A DNA stretch of 64,000 nucleotides from GCA-003244245 sp963823755. Lineage in GTDB: Bacteria; Actinomycetota; Actinomycetes; Mycobacteriales; Pseudonocardiaceae. The stretch spans positions 744,001 through 808,000 of the forward strand of contig CAWGMP010000017.1 in assembly GCA_963823755.1 (NCBI GenBank), given 5' to 3'. Position numbers and translations under genes: made by a program. Below, one piece after another: positions 18,153 through 27,093 of the stretch (position 1 is its first letter; the number at the start of each line of letters is the position of its first letter). The notes under the pieces were generated by a model. It searched no databases. It had not been told where the DNA came from and was given only the letters and a program-made list of their open reading frames with translations.

Positions 18153-20463
18153 CTAACCACCGACGTTGTGACCTGTACCCCTCCGGGTTTCGGCCGTGCT
18201 GACGCAACCTTGGGAGTCTGGGAGAGTCCCCTCCCGTACGCGGTGGTTGTGCCGCAGTTCGTCACGCAGATTCCACAAACCTGCCCCGGATCCTGGCGGC
18301 GCTGACATGGCTGAGTCCGTTGTTGTCAGCGTGCTGGCGGTTCGGACGAGGTGGTCCTGGAACTCGGCGTGTCGGAACTGGTAGGCGGGGCCGACGGTGC
18401 GCAGTAGGCCCAGCCGGTAGGCGTCGTCGAGGAAGTCCATGAGCCGCAACGGCAGCTTTCCGGAGGCCGTAAGCCAGTAGGTGGCCAGTACATAGCTCAG
18501 CCAGGCGCCGCTTCTGATGATCAGCCCGCCCGCCCGCCTGGCCGCCAGCCCGGCTGCCAGCCCGCCAACCAGTCCGACCGCCAGTCCAACCGTCAGCCCG
18601 GCTGCCAGACTGACTGTCAGACCGACTGTCAGCCAGCCCGCCAGCCCGAATGCCAGCACGATCGCCAGCAGGGCCAGACAGAGCTGCAGGGCTGTTAGCG
18701 TGCAAGTCGCTTTGTAAGTTGATTGTGGCCTGCTCGCCCAGTCAGTCCTGTTCGGTATCCCCACCCACTCGGTCAGCCCGAGCGCCAGTCCGCTCACCAG
18801 TCCGATCACCAGTCCGGCCGTCAGCCCGACCGTCAGCCCGACCACCAGCCCGGCCGTCAGCCCGCCTATCAGCCCGACTACCAGCCCGACAGTCAGCCCG
18901 ACCACCAGCCTGCAGGTCAGCAGCTTGACCCGTTGTTTCAACTGCAGGTTGGCGTATGCAGGTTCGTCAGCCAGCCAGCGTCGGGCCGTCGGACCGAACA
19001 TCAGCCCGAACGTCAGCCCGCCCGTCAACCCGCCTGCCAACCCGCCCGTCAACCCGCCCGTCAGCCCGACCGCCAGCCCGAACGTCAGTCCGGCCGTCAG
19101 CCCGAACGTCAGCCCGACCACCAGCCCGACCGCCAGCTTGACCGCGCGGGGGGTGATGGTGTGTCGGGCGAGATGCCACCAGTACAGGTTCCTGGTGTCG
19201 GTGTGGTGGAGTTGGTGGGCGAGGTAGGTAAGCCAGTGCCGTACGTCGTGGGGGTTCCAGGTGTGGCGGGGCAGGAAGGCGTCGCCGTGGTGGCGGGATG
19301 CGGGACGGGTGGTCAGTACCGCGGGGATGAGCTGGTCGAACAGGTCGGCTTGCGCGGGGGTGGTGTCGGGGGTGAGCAGGGGGGTGGGATCGACCTGGGG
19401 GGTGATGTAGATGGTGCGCAGCAGCCACAGTCCCAGGGGGGTGGCCAGCATGGTCGCGAGGTGTTCGGCCGTTCCGGCGCGCAGCCGATGAAGGAGGCTC
19501 ACCCCAGGAGGGGTCGGGGTCCGGTGGTAGGCAGTGCGTGAGGTAGTCCGCTGCTTGGGTTGTGGTGAGTGGCTCGGGTGCGATGACTGCGGCTGAGGTG
19601 AGTACGTCGCGTGCTTCGGTGATGGCGGTGGTGTATTCGGGGGTACGGCTGGTCAGCACCAGTTGGTCGGTGTCGGTCAGGGACTTGTTGAGCGCGGCGA
19701 TGACCTCGGGTTGACGCGATTCGGGGAGTTCGTCGAGGCCGTCGAGGATGGGTAAGAGGTGTCCTTGGGCGGCCAGCGCCTGGGCCGTGGTGGGGCCGAA
19801 GGCGCGCAGTGACGGGTAATCCTCAGCTAGCCTGCTGGCCAGCCAGGTGTGTAGCTGGGGCTCATCGGTGGGATCCCACCCGGCCAAGGTCACCAGCACT
19901 GGGATCGGCTCACCAGGTTGACGGGTCGCCAGCAGTTCGAGTAGCAGTTGCACTGCGAGGGTGGTTTTTCCTGATCCGGGGCCGCCCAGGATCACCAGGC
20001 GACGACGCCTCAATCGTCGGAACTCCGCTGCGAGGGAACCGATCTTGTCACTGCAGCCGGTGAAGGACAACTCCCCGACGGCGATGAGTCGGGGATGGTC
20101 CATCACGGTGGGCTTGGTGAGTCCCCAGCACACCGGCATCGGCTCCGGATCCCACAGCGAACGCGCCCGGGCCTCCTGACGCCACTGCTGCGCGACGACA
20201 CCCGCCAACGTCTCCCGTGCTTCATCGAGCTGACCCGCCGTCGGCGTCGTCACCACCGTTCCCCGGCGACACCACACCACGAGCGGGATCGCCAGCGCTG
20301 GGACCGCGGACACGATGCTCAGGAACTGAGCGACGCGCCCGGCGTCCTGGGAGCCCGCCACTGTGAGGACCCCCACCAGCATCACACAGCCTGCCAGGAC
20401 GAGCAGGCCCACGACCGTCGCCGCCGTTCTCCACCCTCGCGTCACCACAGTGCGCATTATCAC
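18153..20463 (-). pseudogene. NACHT NTPase with Gly/Leu membrane-repeat tail, split by one-base frameshift
   Basis: Two minus frames form one protein. The first (from 20463) has two N-terminal hydrophobic helices, Walker A GGPGSGKTTL, Walker B LLPILDGLDELPE and a sensor-like LTSRTPEY, then the conserved TTTQAADYL. At a GGGG run (plus strand CCCC, 19502-19505) the sense passes to the next frame, which starts SLLHRLRAGTAEHLATMLATP and is open to 18153. Removing one G joins DPDPSW to VSLLHRL in register with the intact paralogue at 52727. The second part has roughly 190 residues of GLxxGL/GxxxG repeats (glycine-zipper helices) and ends in YQFRHAEFQDHL. It is either a recent mutation, a sequencing error or recoding. 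Length would be about 770 residues. Confidence 0.75.
18520..19140. repeat. Short-period coding repeat (GLT/GLV units)
   Basis: A roughly 12-base motif of the form CAGCCCGACCGT (plus strand) recurs tens of times with small changes. Read on the minus strand it encodes the GLTVGL/GLVVGL/GLTGGL repeats of the NACHT tail. An array like this favours slippage and recombination. It interrupts only at a hydrophilic stretch encoded near 18930-18990. Confidence 0.8.
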
Positions 20464-20613
20464 TGAGCGTGACGACAGCCGGAATTCGGGTCAGCTTGAG
20501 GTAAGACCACCGGCGAGTCGCCACGGATCCTGTCAGCCTCGGAGCCCGGCGAAGCGATCGGCGAACGATTTACGAGGCTGTCTAGCCTCGGTCGTTCACC
20601 GTGGCTAGAAGGC

Positions 20614-21399
20614 TCAGTTGCTCAGCCGGACAGGAACCGGTGGGCGGCAGTTCTGCTTCGGCAACGGCTGTGAGGCGTTGGTGTACACGCCGTCGGCGAT
20701 GGTGTCTCCCATTATGGACCGTCCATCGTTACGAGCCCACTGGTAGCACAGGTGCTGCGCGTAGTAGCCGCCTGGCGCTTCCGGGGTGTCGAAATGGCAG
20801 ACACCGTCCGTCTCGATACAGTAGCGGATGAACGGGATGCGGCCGAAATCCAAGCGTCCTGGCCCGAACGAAACGTATCCACCGAATGGCGGCGGCACAG
20901 CCGCGCCAGCCGGTGTCACCGCGCTGATCCCTCGTCCCGGCGGTCCAACCGGCTGCATCGGGTCCGCAAAGATCTTCGCGCTGAACCGGGACTTGTTCAC
21001 CCCGAGGTTTCCGTCGGCAATGTCGTTGAGCACCTGGTTCGCGACGATCGCGCCTTGCGAGTACCCGACGACGGTGAACTCGGCACCCGGGTCCTCGAAG
21101 AAGGCATCCCGGACCACCCGTCTGGCCTCTTCATGGCCCCGCGCCACGCTTTGGTCCATGGGCGTCTGGTCACAGTTGGGCAATCCCGCAGCGCCGGCCG
21201 GATAATGCACGACCCGTTTGATGCCGCCCCGCAGCCAGCCATCGTTGTACACGGTCGCGGCTCCGTCGCAGGTGCCGCCGATGAGAATATAGTAGTGGGC
21301 CGGCGCGGCGGACGCCATTGACACCGTCGCACCGAGCAATCCGGCGACAAGCGCCACGACAGCCGCGCCGATCGTCGCGGCGCGGCTGAGCTTCTTCAC
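20614..21399 (-). CDS. Secreted PE-PPE-domain alpha/beta hydrolase (cutinase-like)
   Basis: 261 residues from GTG 21399. The N-terminus KKLSRAATIGAAVVALVAGL is a signal peptide with a likely cleavage after ASAAPA. The mature domain starts HYYILIGGTCDG and has the nucleophile elbow VVGYSQGA, DPMQP near the expected acid position, and a late histidine in YYAQHLCYQW. This matches the PE-PPE hydrolase domain known from mycobacterial esterases. Expected activity is cleavage of lipid or polymer esters outside the cell. GTG 21399 was preferred to the upstream frame start at 21534 because it is preceded by GGGGGA and begins a normal signal sequence. Confidence 0.85.
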   Translation of the reverse strand: MKKLSRAATIGAAVVALVAGLLGATVSMASAAPAHYYILIGGTCDGAATVYNDGWLRGGIKRVVHYPAGAAGLPNCDQTPMDQSVARGHEEARRVVRDAFFEDPGAEFTVVGYSQGAIVANQVLNDIADGNLGVNKSRFSAKIFADPMQPVGPPGRGISAVTPAGAAVPPPFGGYVSFGPGRLDFGRIPFIRYCIETDGVCHFDTPEAPGGYYAQHLCYQWARNDGRSIMGDTIADGVYTNASQPLPKQNCRPPVPVRLSN

Positions 21400-21935
21400 G
21401 TTGTCCCCCGTCGTACTGTGAGCACCGGCTACATTGTGATGCGCATCGACCGGCAGCCTAGCGCAGGCATTGTCAAGTTGTTGGCTGATGAGGGTGTTCA
21501 GGGCAGCTTCGAGTTGAGATGGGTGCTGTCCCAACGCAGCAAGGAGGTGTTGTCGAACGCAGCGGCGACGACGATCCAGCGTTCAACCGGCGCGAGAAGC
21601 TGGTCCTTGTGGTCCGGGAAGTCCCCAAGCGGACCCAGTCGCTTACCATTACCGTTCACGACTTCTACTGGCTTGCTGAGCGCAATCTCACTCTGAGCGT
21701 GCACGTTCAGCGCCCGGCTATGTGCCATCATATGTCGGTATTGATAAGTAGATCGTTACCGTTTGACGCTCATGGCGACGCAGGTTGGCTCCAGAACAGC
21801 TCGGTGATCCGGCCAGCTTCCCGCTGCCGACCATCACGGAACGGTTGGTCAGTGTGATCGACCTGTACCGCTCCAGAACCTCGCGAACGCTGGTTGACCT
21901 GCGGGTTGGGGAGGGTGAGGCTCAGGATGCTCGTC
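21400..21935. other. Intergenic region, no supported gene
   Basis: Several short frames exist on both strands, but none resembles a known protein. It separates the leftward hydrolase from the transposase relic. Confidence 0.3.
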
Positions 21936-22400
21936 ACTCGTGTCCCTTCGACTCCTCTATCTGATCATGGTGTGCCTGTTCCGATGGTTGATTATCCTTG
22001 CTCGGAGCGAGTCGGCAATGGCTACCGAAGTGCTGACATTGCAGCACGAGGTTGCGGTATTGCGTCGCCAGGTGGGCCGGCCACGACCCCTCGTGGCCGG
22101 ATCGAGCGGTTCTCTCCGCGTTGACCCGGCTGCTGCCGTGCCAGCTGCGGATGCACCGGCTGGTCACACCGGCGACGCTACTGGCCTGGCACCGTCGCCT
22201 CGTTACCCGCAGATGACGGTACCCGAACCGACCAGGTCGCCCGTCGCCGAACAAGCAGACCCGCGAATTGATCTACCGGCTCGCGCGAGAGAACCCACGG
22301 TGGGGGGTATCGCCGGGTACACGGCGAACTCATCCGCCTGGGATACCGGCTCAGCGGACCGACCGTCCGGCGAATCCTGCGCGCCCACGGGCTTGGCCCG
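21936..22400 (+). pseudogene. Integrase-core transposase remnant
   Basis: The plus frame from about 21936 reads LLYLIMVCLFRWLIILARSE, then ATEVLTLQHEVAVLRRQVGR, the N-terminus of an integrase-core (rve) transposase family. Later pieces in other frames correspond to ENPRWGVSPG and RLGYRLSGPTVRRILRAHGL. At least two frameshifts separate them. The DDE catalytic core would follow, but the sequence switches at about 22400 to unrelated material. This is a dead, truncated element. Confidence 0.65.
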
Positions 22401-22409
22401 GCACCACGA

Positions 22410-22660
22410 GATGCGGACACCGGAGGCGGTGGCCAAGAACGCGGAGAGGATCGCGCGCACCACAGAAGGCGTCACCGCGGTGATGCCGGCGATGGTCGGG
22501 GTGGTGGTCGATGGCGTAGAGCAGTCCGGCGGGGCTGGCGCCAGCGTCCCACCAAGGTCGCAGCAGCGCCCGGGCGCGCCACAGCGGGACTCGGCATACC
22601 CCCCGCAGTCTAGCCAGGTTGCGTTCAGCAGCGGACTTAGGGATGCGAAAAACCAGCCAT
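22410..22660 (-). pseudogene. Remnant of a plasmid/ICE-type gene
   Basis: Within the minus frame 22351-22752, one segment reads WWDAGASPAGLLYAIDHHPD and another ARDPLRVLGHRLR. This pattern recalls a conserved segment of actinobacterial plasmid or integrative-element proteins (possibly helix-turn-helix or replication-related). The remainder is not alignable by eye. It abuts the transposase relic, so the two were probably joined by recombination. Confidence 0.3.
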
Positions 22661-22998
22661 GAGGCTGTTGTGTGATGCGGGGGGAGCCGTCTGCCGTTCA
22701 AGGGCTTGGGACTGTCGTCAAGGAAGCTGTTACCAGCTGCCAATTGGGCCATTTCTGCTGTTCAGTGCCGCGGCAGTTGATCATGACTAGGTGGGATCGT
22801 CCGTAGACTCGCTTGCTTGGCTCCACTGACCAGCGGAAACAGCGTCCGTGGCGGCTCATGGTAGCTTCCTGAACGACACCCCGCGTGGTGCGGATCGCAC
22901 CACCGATCATCCCGGGTGAGCGCCTTCGCGTTCACTACGACGGCGGATCGGGTACGTACCGTAACCGATCCGCACGAGAGAAGGTGAGCGTTGCGTTC

Positions 22999-23982
22999 GT
23001 GCTGAGATACCTCCTCAGAAAGTCTCTCGGCTGGCTGCTCATGATCGTTGCGGCCACCAACCTGACGTACTTCCTGGCGAGCTTCTTCCTGGACCCGCGG
23101 GCCAACTACCTCCAGCTGCGGCCACCTCGCACGCCCGAGCAGATCAGCCTCTCGCTGGCCCAGTACAACCTCAGCCGGGACACCCCGTTGCTGGACCGCT
23201 GGTGGCACTGGATCAGCGATATCGTCGTGCACTGGAACTGGGGGTACTCGCCGGTCGGGGAGAGCGTGAACTCCCAGATCAGCTTCCGGATCGGGGTGAG
23301 CGCCCAGCTCGTGCTGGGATCGCTGATCCTCTCCACGCTCATCGGTATCAGCCTGGCCGTGTACACCGCCGCTCGCCAGTATCGGTTCGCCGACCGTTTC
23401 TTTCAGGGCGTGTCGATCATTGCGCTCAACATTCCGGTGGTCGTCGCCTCGCTGGGTGTGGTCCTGCTGGCGATCGCGTTCAACCAGTCAGTGGGTAGCA
23501 CGTTGCTGTTCGTCGCGGGCGCCCAGTCCCCCACGGTGAACGGATTCTGGCCGCTGCTGCTGGACCGGGTGCGGCACCTGATCCTGCCGACCGTCTCGCT
23601 CACCGTGATCAGCTACGCCGGCTACCACCTGCTACAACGCTCGCTACTGCTTGACAACATCAACTCCGACTACGTGCGGCTGGCCAGAGCCAAGGGGCTG
23701 ACCCGGCAGAGCGCCATTCGCCGCCACGGGCTGCGCACGTCGCTGATCCCGGTCGCCACCTCGGTAGCGTTCGCGATCCCGGCGTTGTTCACCGGTGCGG
23801 TGATCACCGAGACGATCTTCGCGTGGCAGGGCATGGGCCAGTACTTCACCCAGACGATCAGTAAGAACGACATTCACGGTGCGGTCGCCGTCGCCGCGTT
23901 CGGCGCGCTGATGACCGCGATCGGCGCGATCGGCGCCGATATCGCCGTCGTGGCACTGGATCCGAGAGTGCGAGTGAGCTGA
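22999..23982 (+). CDS. Oligopeptide-type ABC transporter permease (DppB-like)
   Basis: About 327 residues with six transmembrane helices. There is a periplasmic-side loop after helix 1 (LDPRANYLQLRPPRTPEQ) and the permease EAA loop reading DYVRLARAKGLTRQSAIRRHGLR, which contacts the ATPase. This is the DppB/OppB class permease, first gene of a four-gene importer. GTG 22999 fits the spacing to AGAAGGTGA upstream; GTG 22984 is an in-frame alternative but would overlap that site. The stop codon overlaps the ATG of the next permease (TGATG). Confidence 0.9.
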   Translation: MLRYLLRKSLGWLLMIVAATNLTYFLASFFLDPRANYLQLRPPRTPEQISLSLAQYNLSRDTPLLDRWWHWISDIVVHWNWGYSPVGESVNSQISFRIGVSAQLVLGSLILSTLIGISLAVYTAARQYRFADRFFQGVSIIALNIPVVVASLGVVLLAIAFNQSVGSTLLFVAGAQSPTVNGFWPLLLDRVRHLILPTVSLTVISYAGYHLLQRSLLLDNINSDYVRLARAKGLTRQSAIRRHGLRTSLIPVATSVAFAIPALFTGAVITETIFAWQGMGQYFTQTISKNDIHGAVAVAAFGALMTAIGAIGADIAVVALDPRVRVS

Positions 23983-24929
23983 TGACCACCAACGTTCCCC
24001 CGCTGCAGCCCACGATCGACGACGTCGACACTATGCTGTTCCCCACTGAGGAGCGGGTGGCCCGCCGCGGCCGGCGCCTGTCCCGCCGCCGCCTTTACAC
24101 ACGCCGATTCCTGCGCAACCGGGGCGCGGTGGCCGGATTGGTGATCCTGGCCCTGCTGGTTGTGTTCGCCATTGCCGGCCCGATGCTAGCCCCTTACACC
24201 TACACCGACGTCGATTTCACCAACCTGACTTCGGCGCCCTCGTCAACGCACTGGTTCGGCACCAACGGCACCGGCAACGACACCTTCACCCAGACTGCAC
24301 ACGGTCTGCAGCGCTCGCTGATCATCGGCGTGGTGGTGTCCCTGCTCACCACCCTCATCTCGGCGTTCGTCGGGGCGGCGGCGGCCTACCTGGGCGGCAC
24401 CGCGGAGAAGGCCATCCTCGGGATCGTGCACTTCCTGCTGGTGGTGCCCTCCTTCCTTATCCTGGCACTGATCTCGCAGAAGGCCGGCGGCGACTGGAAG
24501 GTGCTGATCCTGGTGCTGACTGCGGTCGGCTGGATGTACGGCGCGCGGGTGGTGTGGTCGCTGTCCACCTCACTGCGCGAGCGGGAGTACGTCCAGGCGG
24601 CGCGGTTCATGGGCGTCAGCTCGCTGCGGATCGTACTGCGTCACCTGATCCCGAACATCGGTTCACTGCTGATCGTCTCGTTCACCCTCGGCGTGGTCGC
24701 CACGGTGCAGAGCGAGACTGGGCTGTCGTTCATCGGGTTCGGCGTGAAGCAGCCTGACGTGTCGCTGGGCTCCCTGCTCGGCGACGGAGCCAACACGATC
24801 ACCAGCGCACCCTGGTTGTTCTACTTTCCGGCCGCCATGCTCACCCTGCTCACCGTCTCGATGGCACTGATCGGGGACGGCCTGCGCGACGCTCTCGACC
24901 CCACCTCGCACTCCACAGGCCGAGCATGA
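23982..24929 (+). CDS. Oligopeptide-type ABC transporter permease (DppC-like)
   Basis: 315 residues. A basic N-terminal region (RRGRRLSRRRLYTRRFLRNR) precedes helix 1, as is usual for DppC/OppC, followed by five more helices. The EAA loop reads EYVQAARFMGVSSLRIVLRH. It forms the transmembrane channel together with the preceding permease. The start overlaps the upstream stop, and the stop overlaps the ATPase start (ATGA), so translation of the three genes is coupled. Confidence 0.92.
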   Translation: MTTNVPPLQPTIDDVDTMLFPTEERVARRGRRLSRRRLYTRRFLRNRGAVAGLVILALLVVFAIAGPMLAPYTYTDVDFTNLTSAPSSTHWFGTNGTGNDTFTQTAHGLQRSLIIGVVVSLLTTLISAFVGAAAAYLGGTAEKAILGIVHFLLVVPSFLILALISQKAGGDWKVLILVLTAVGWMYGARVVWSLSTSLREREYVQAARFMGVSSLRIVLRHLIPNIGSLLIVSFTLGVVATVQSETGLSFIGFGVKQPDVSLGSLLGDGANTITSAPWLFYFPAAMLTLLTVSMALIGDGLRDALDPTSHSTGRA

Positions 24930-27028
24930 CGGCGTTCCCGCGGACCGCGCCGCTGCTGTCGGTCCGCAACCTGGCGGTCTCCTTCCCCTCGGAGGCCGGC
25001 CGGGTAGACGCGGTGCGCGGCATCGACTTCGACCTGTGCCCCGGCCGGACGCTCGCCATCGTCGGCGAATCCGGCTCGGGCAAGTCGGTCACCTCGATGG
25101 CGGTCATGGGGCTGCTCCCGGAGTACGCCTCGGTGACCGGCTCGATCGCGCTCAACGGCCGCCAGTTACTCGAGCTGGACGACCGGCAGATGTCCAAGAT
25201 CCGTGGCCGGCATCTGGGCATGATCTTCCAAGATCCGCTGTCCTCCTTGACGCCGATCTTCAGTGTGGGTCGGCAGATCGTCGAGGCGCTGGAGATCCAC
25301 CAGAACCTGGACCGCGACGTCGCCTGGAAACGAGCGGTGGAACTGCTCGACCTGGTCGGAATCCCCGACGCGGCCGAGCGGGCCCGTTCGTTTCCGCATG
25401 AGTTCTCCGGCGGGATGCGGCAGCGGGTGGTGATCGCCATGGCGATGGCGAACGATCCGCAGATCATCATCGCCGACGAGCCGACCACGGCGCTGGACGT
25501 AACGGTGCAGGCACAGATCCTCGACGTGCTGCGCTTGTCCCAGGCCGAGACCGGCGCGGCGCTGATCATGATCACCCATGACCTCGGCGTGGTGGCCGGG
25601 ATCGCCGACGAGGTGCTGGTGATGTACGCGGGACGGCTGGTCGAGCAGGCGCCGGTGGATGAGCTGTTCGCCCGGCCCCGGATGCCGTACACGATCGGAC
25701 TGCTCGGCGCCATCCCTCGGGTTGACATTGCCGAACGCCGGCCGCTGGTGCCCATTGAGGGCAACCCCCCGTTGCTGGTGGACCTGCCCCCGGGCTGCCC
25801 GTTCCAGCCGCGCTGCCCCATCTCGGTACCCGGGTGCGGCGACCGGGAGCCGGACCTGGCGGTGGTTGCCGGTGGGCCGGTGGACGGGCACAGCGCCGCG
25901 TGCATCCGTGCCCACAAGATCCGCTACGACGGCCGAGCCGTCAAAGGTGACGGCCGCATCGACGGTCACCCGGTCTACCCGGTTCCGCCGGCGCCGGACG
26001 CACCGGCGGCGCACGTTCCCCGCGAGCAGCGTCCCGCCCTGCTCGAGCTCAACGGTCTCAGCAAGACGTTCCCACTGCTCAAGGGCGCCCTGTTGAAGCG
26101 GCGGGTGGGCTGGGTGTACGCGGTGTCCCGGGTCGACCTGGACATCCGGGAGGGCGAGACGCTCGGGCTGGTCGGCGAGTCGGGTTGCGGGAAGACCAGC
26201 ACCCTGCTCGAGATCATGAACCTGCGCCCGCCGCAGAGCGGCAGCATCCGGGTCGGCGGGGTCGACGTCGCCGAGTTACGCGGACGGGACGCGCAACGCC
26301 CGCTGCGGCGCAAGCTGCACATGGTGTTCCAGGACCCGATCGGGGCGCTGGACCCGCGGATGACCGCGTTCGACATCCTGGCTGAACCGTTGCAGGCGGT
26401 CGGTGAGGCGGACCGGACGGCGATCGGCGCCCGGGTCGACGAGCTGATGGACCTGGTCGGGCTCAATCCCGAGCACAGCGACCGGTTCCCGACCGCGTTC
26501 TCCGGCGGGCAGCGCCAGCGCATCGCGATCGCTCGAGCGCTGGCCACCAACCCGTCGCTGCTGGTGCTAGACGAGCCTGTCTCCGCGCTGGACGTCTCGA
26601 TCCAAGCCGGCGTGATCAACCTGCTGAACGAGCTCAAGGCCAAACTCGGCCTGTCCTACCTGTTCGTCGCGCACGACCTGTCGGTGGTGCGGCAAGTTTC
26701 CGATCGAGTGGCCGTGATGTACCTTGGCCGGATCGTGGAGATCGGCGCGGTAGACGAGGTATTCGACAACCCGCAGCACCCGTACACCCAGGCGTTGCTC
26801 TCCGCGATCCCGGTACCCGACCCCGTAGTGGAACGGACCCGGGAGCGGATCGTTCTGCGCGGCGACCTGCCCAGCCCCATCGACTCCACCACCGGCTGTC
26901 GCTTCGTCAGCCGGTGCCCCCTGCACGTGACTCTGGACGTGTCCCAGCAGGCCCGCTGCACCGGCGAGACGCCGGAGCTGACCGGAACGGGGGGCACCGA
27001 TCAGCGGAACGCCTGTCACTTCCGCTGA
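24926..27028 (+). CDS. Fused double ABC ATPase (DppD-DppF type)
   Basis: 700 residues containing two complete nucleotide-binding domains. Domain 1 has GESGSGKS (about residue 47), signature FSGGMRQR and Walker B IIADEPTTALDV. Domain 2 starts near residue 375 with GESGCGKT, FSGGQRQR and LLVLDEPVSALDV. Each domain is followed by the oligopeptide-transporter C-terminal segment with a cysteine cluster (CPFQPRCPISVPGCG; CRFVSRCPLH), which in homologues can bind an iron-sulfur cluster. The two ATPases, usually separate genes, power import through the DppBC channel. Confidence 0.93.
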   Translation: MTAFPRTAPLLSVRNLAVSFPSEAGRVDAVRGIDFDLCPGRTLAIVGESGSGKSVTSMAVMGLLPEYASVTGSIALNGRQLLELDDRQMSKIRGRHLGMIFQDPLSSLTPIFSVGRQIVEALEIHQNLDRDVAWKRAVELLDLVGIPDAAERARSFPHEFSGGMRQRVVIAMAMANDPQIIIADEPTTALDVTVQAQILDVLRLSQAETGAALIMITHDLGVVAGIADEVLVMYAGRLVEQAPVDELFARPRMPYTIGLLGAIPRVDIAERRPLVPIEGNPPLLVDLPPGCPFQPRCPISVPGCGDREPDLAVVAGGPVDGHSAACIRAHKIRYDGRAVKGDGRIDGHPVYPVPPAPDAPAAHVPREQRPALLELNGLSKTFPLLKGALLKRRVGWVYAVSRVDLDIREGETLGLVGESGCGKTSTLLEIMNLRPPQSGSIRVGGVDVAELRGRDAQRPLRRKLHMVFQDPIGALDPRMTAFDILAEPLQAVGEADRTAIGARVDELMDLVGLNPEHSDRFPTAFSGGQRQRIAIARALATNPSLLVLDEPVSALDVSIQAGVINLLNELKAKLGLSYLFVAHDLSVVRQVSDRVAVMYLGRIVEIGAVDEVFDNPQHPYTQALLSAIPVPDPVVERTRERIVLRGDLPSPIDSTTGCRFVSRCPLHVTLDVSQQARCTGETPELTGTGGTDQRNACHFR

Positions 27029-27093
27029 ACCCCAGCGGGTTGGGTCATCGATGATCCAGCGCCATGCCTGACCCTGAAGAGAAAGAACACGTA

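Noticed and set aside
18520..19140. Regular short repeats that at first look like a CRISPR or satellite array
   Set aside because: The period is about 12 bases with no unique spacers, and the units encode in-frame Gly/Leu repeats of the NACHT tail.
18723..19541. Long plus-strand open frames over the NACHT repeat regions (also 53159-54143)
   Set aside because: They are antisense shadows of the Gly-rich repeats, giving only low-complexity Pro/Arg/Gln protein.
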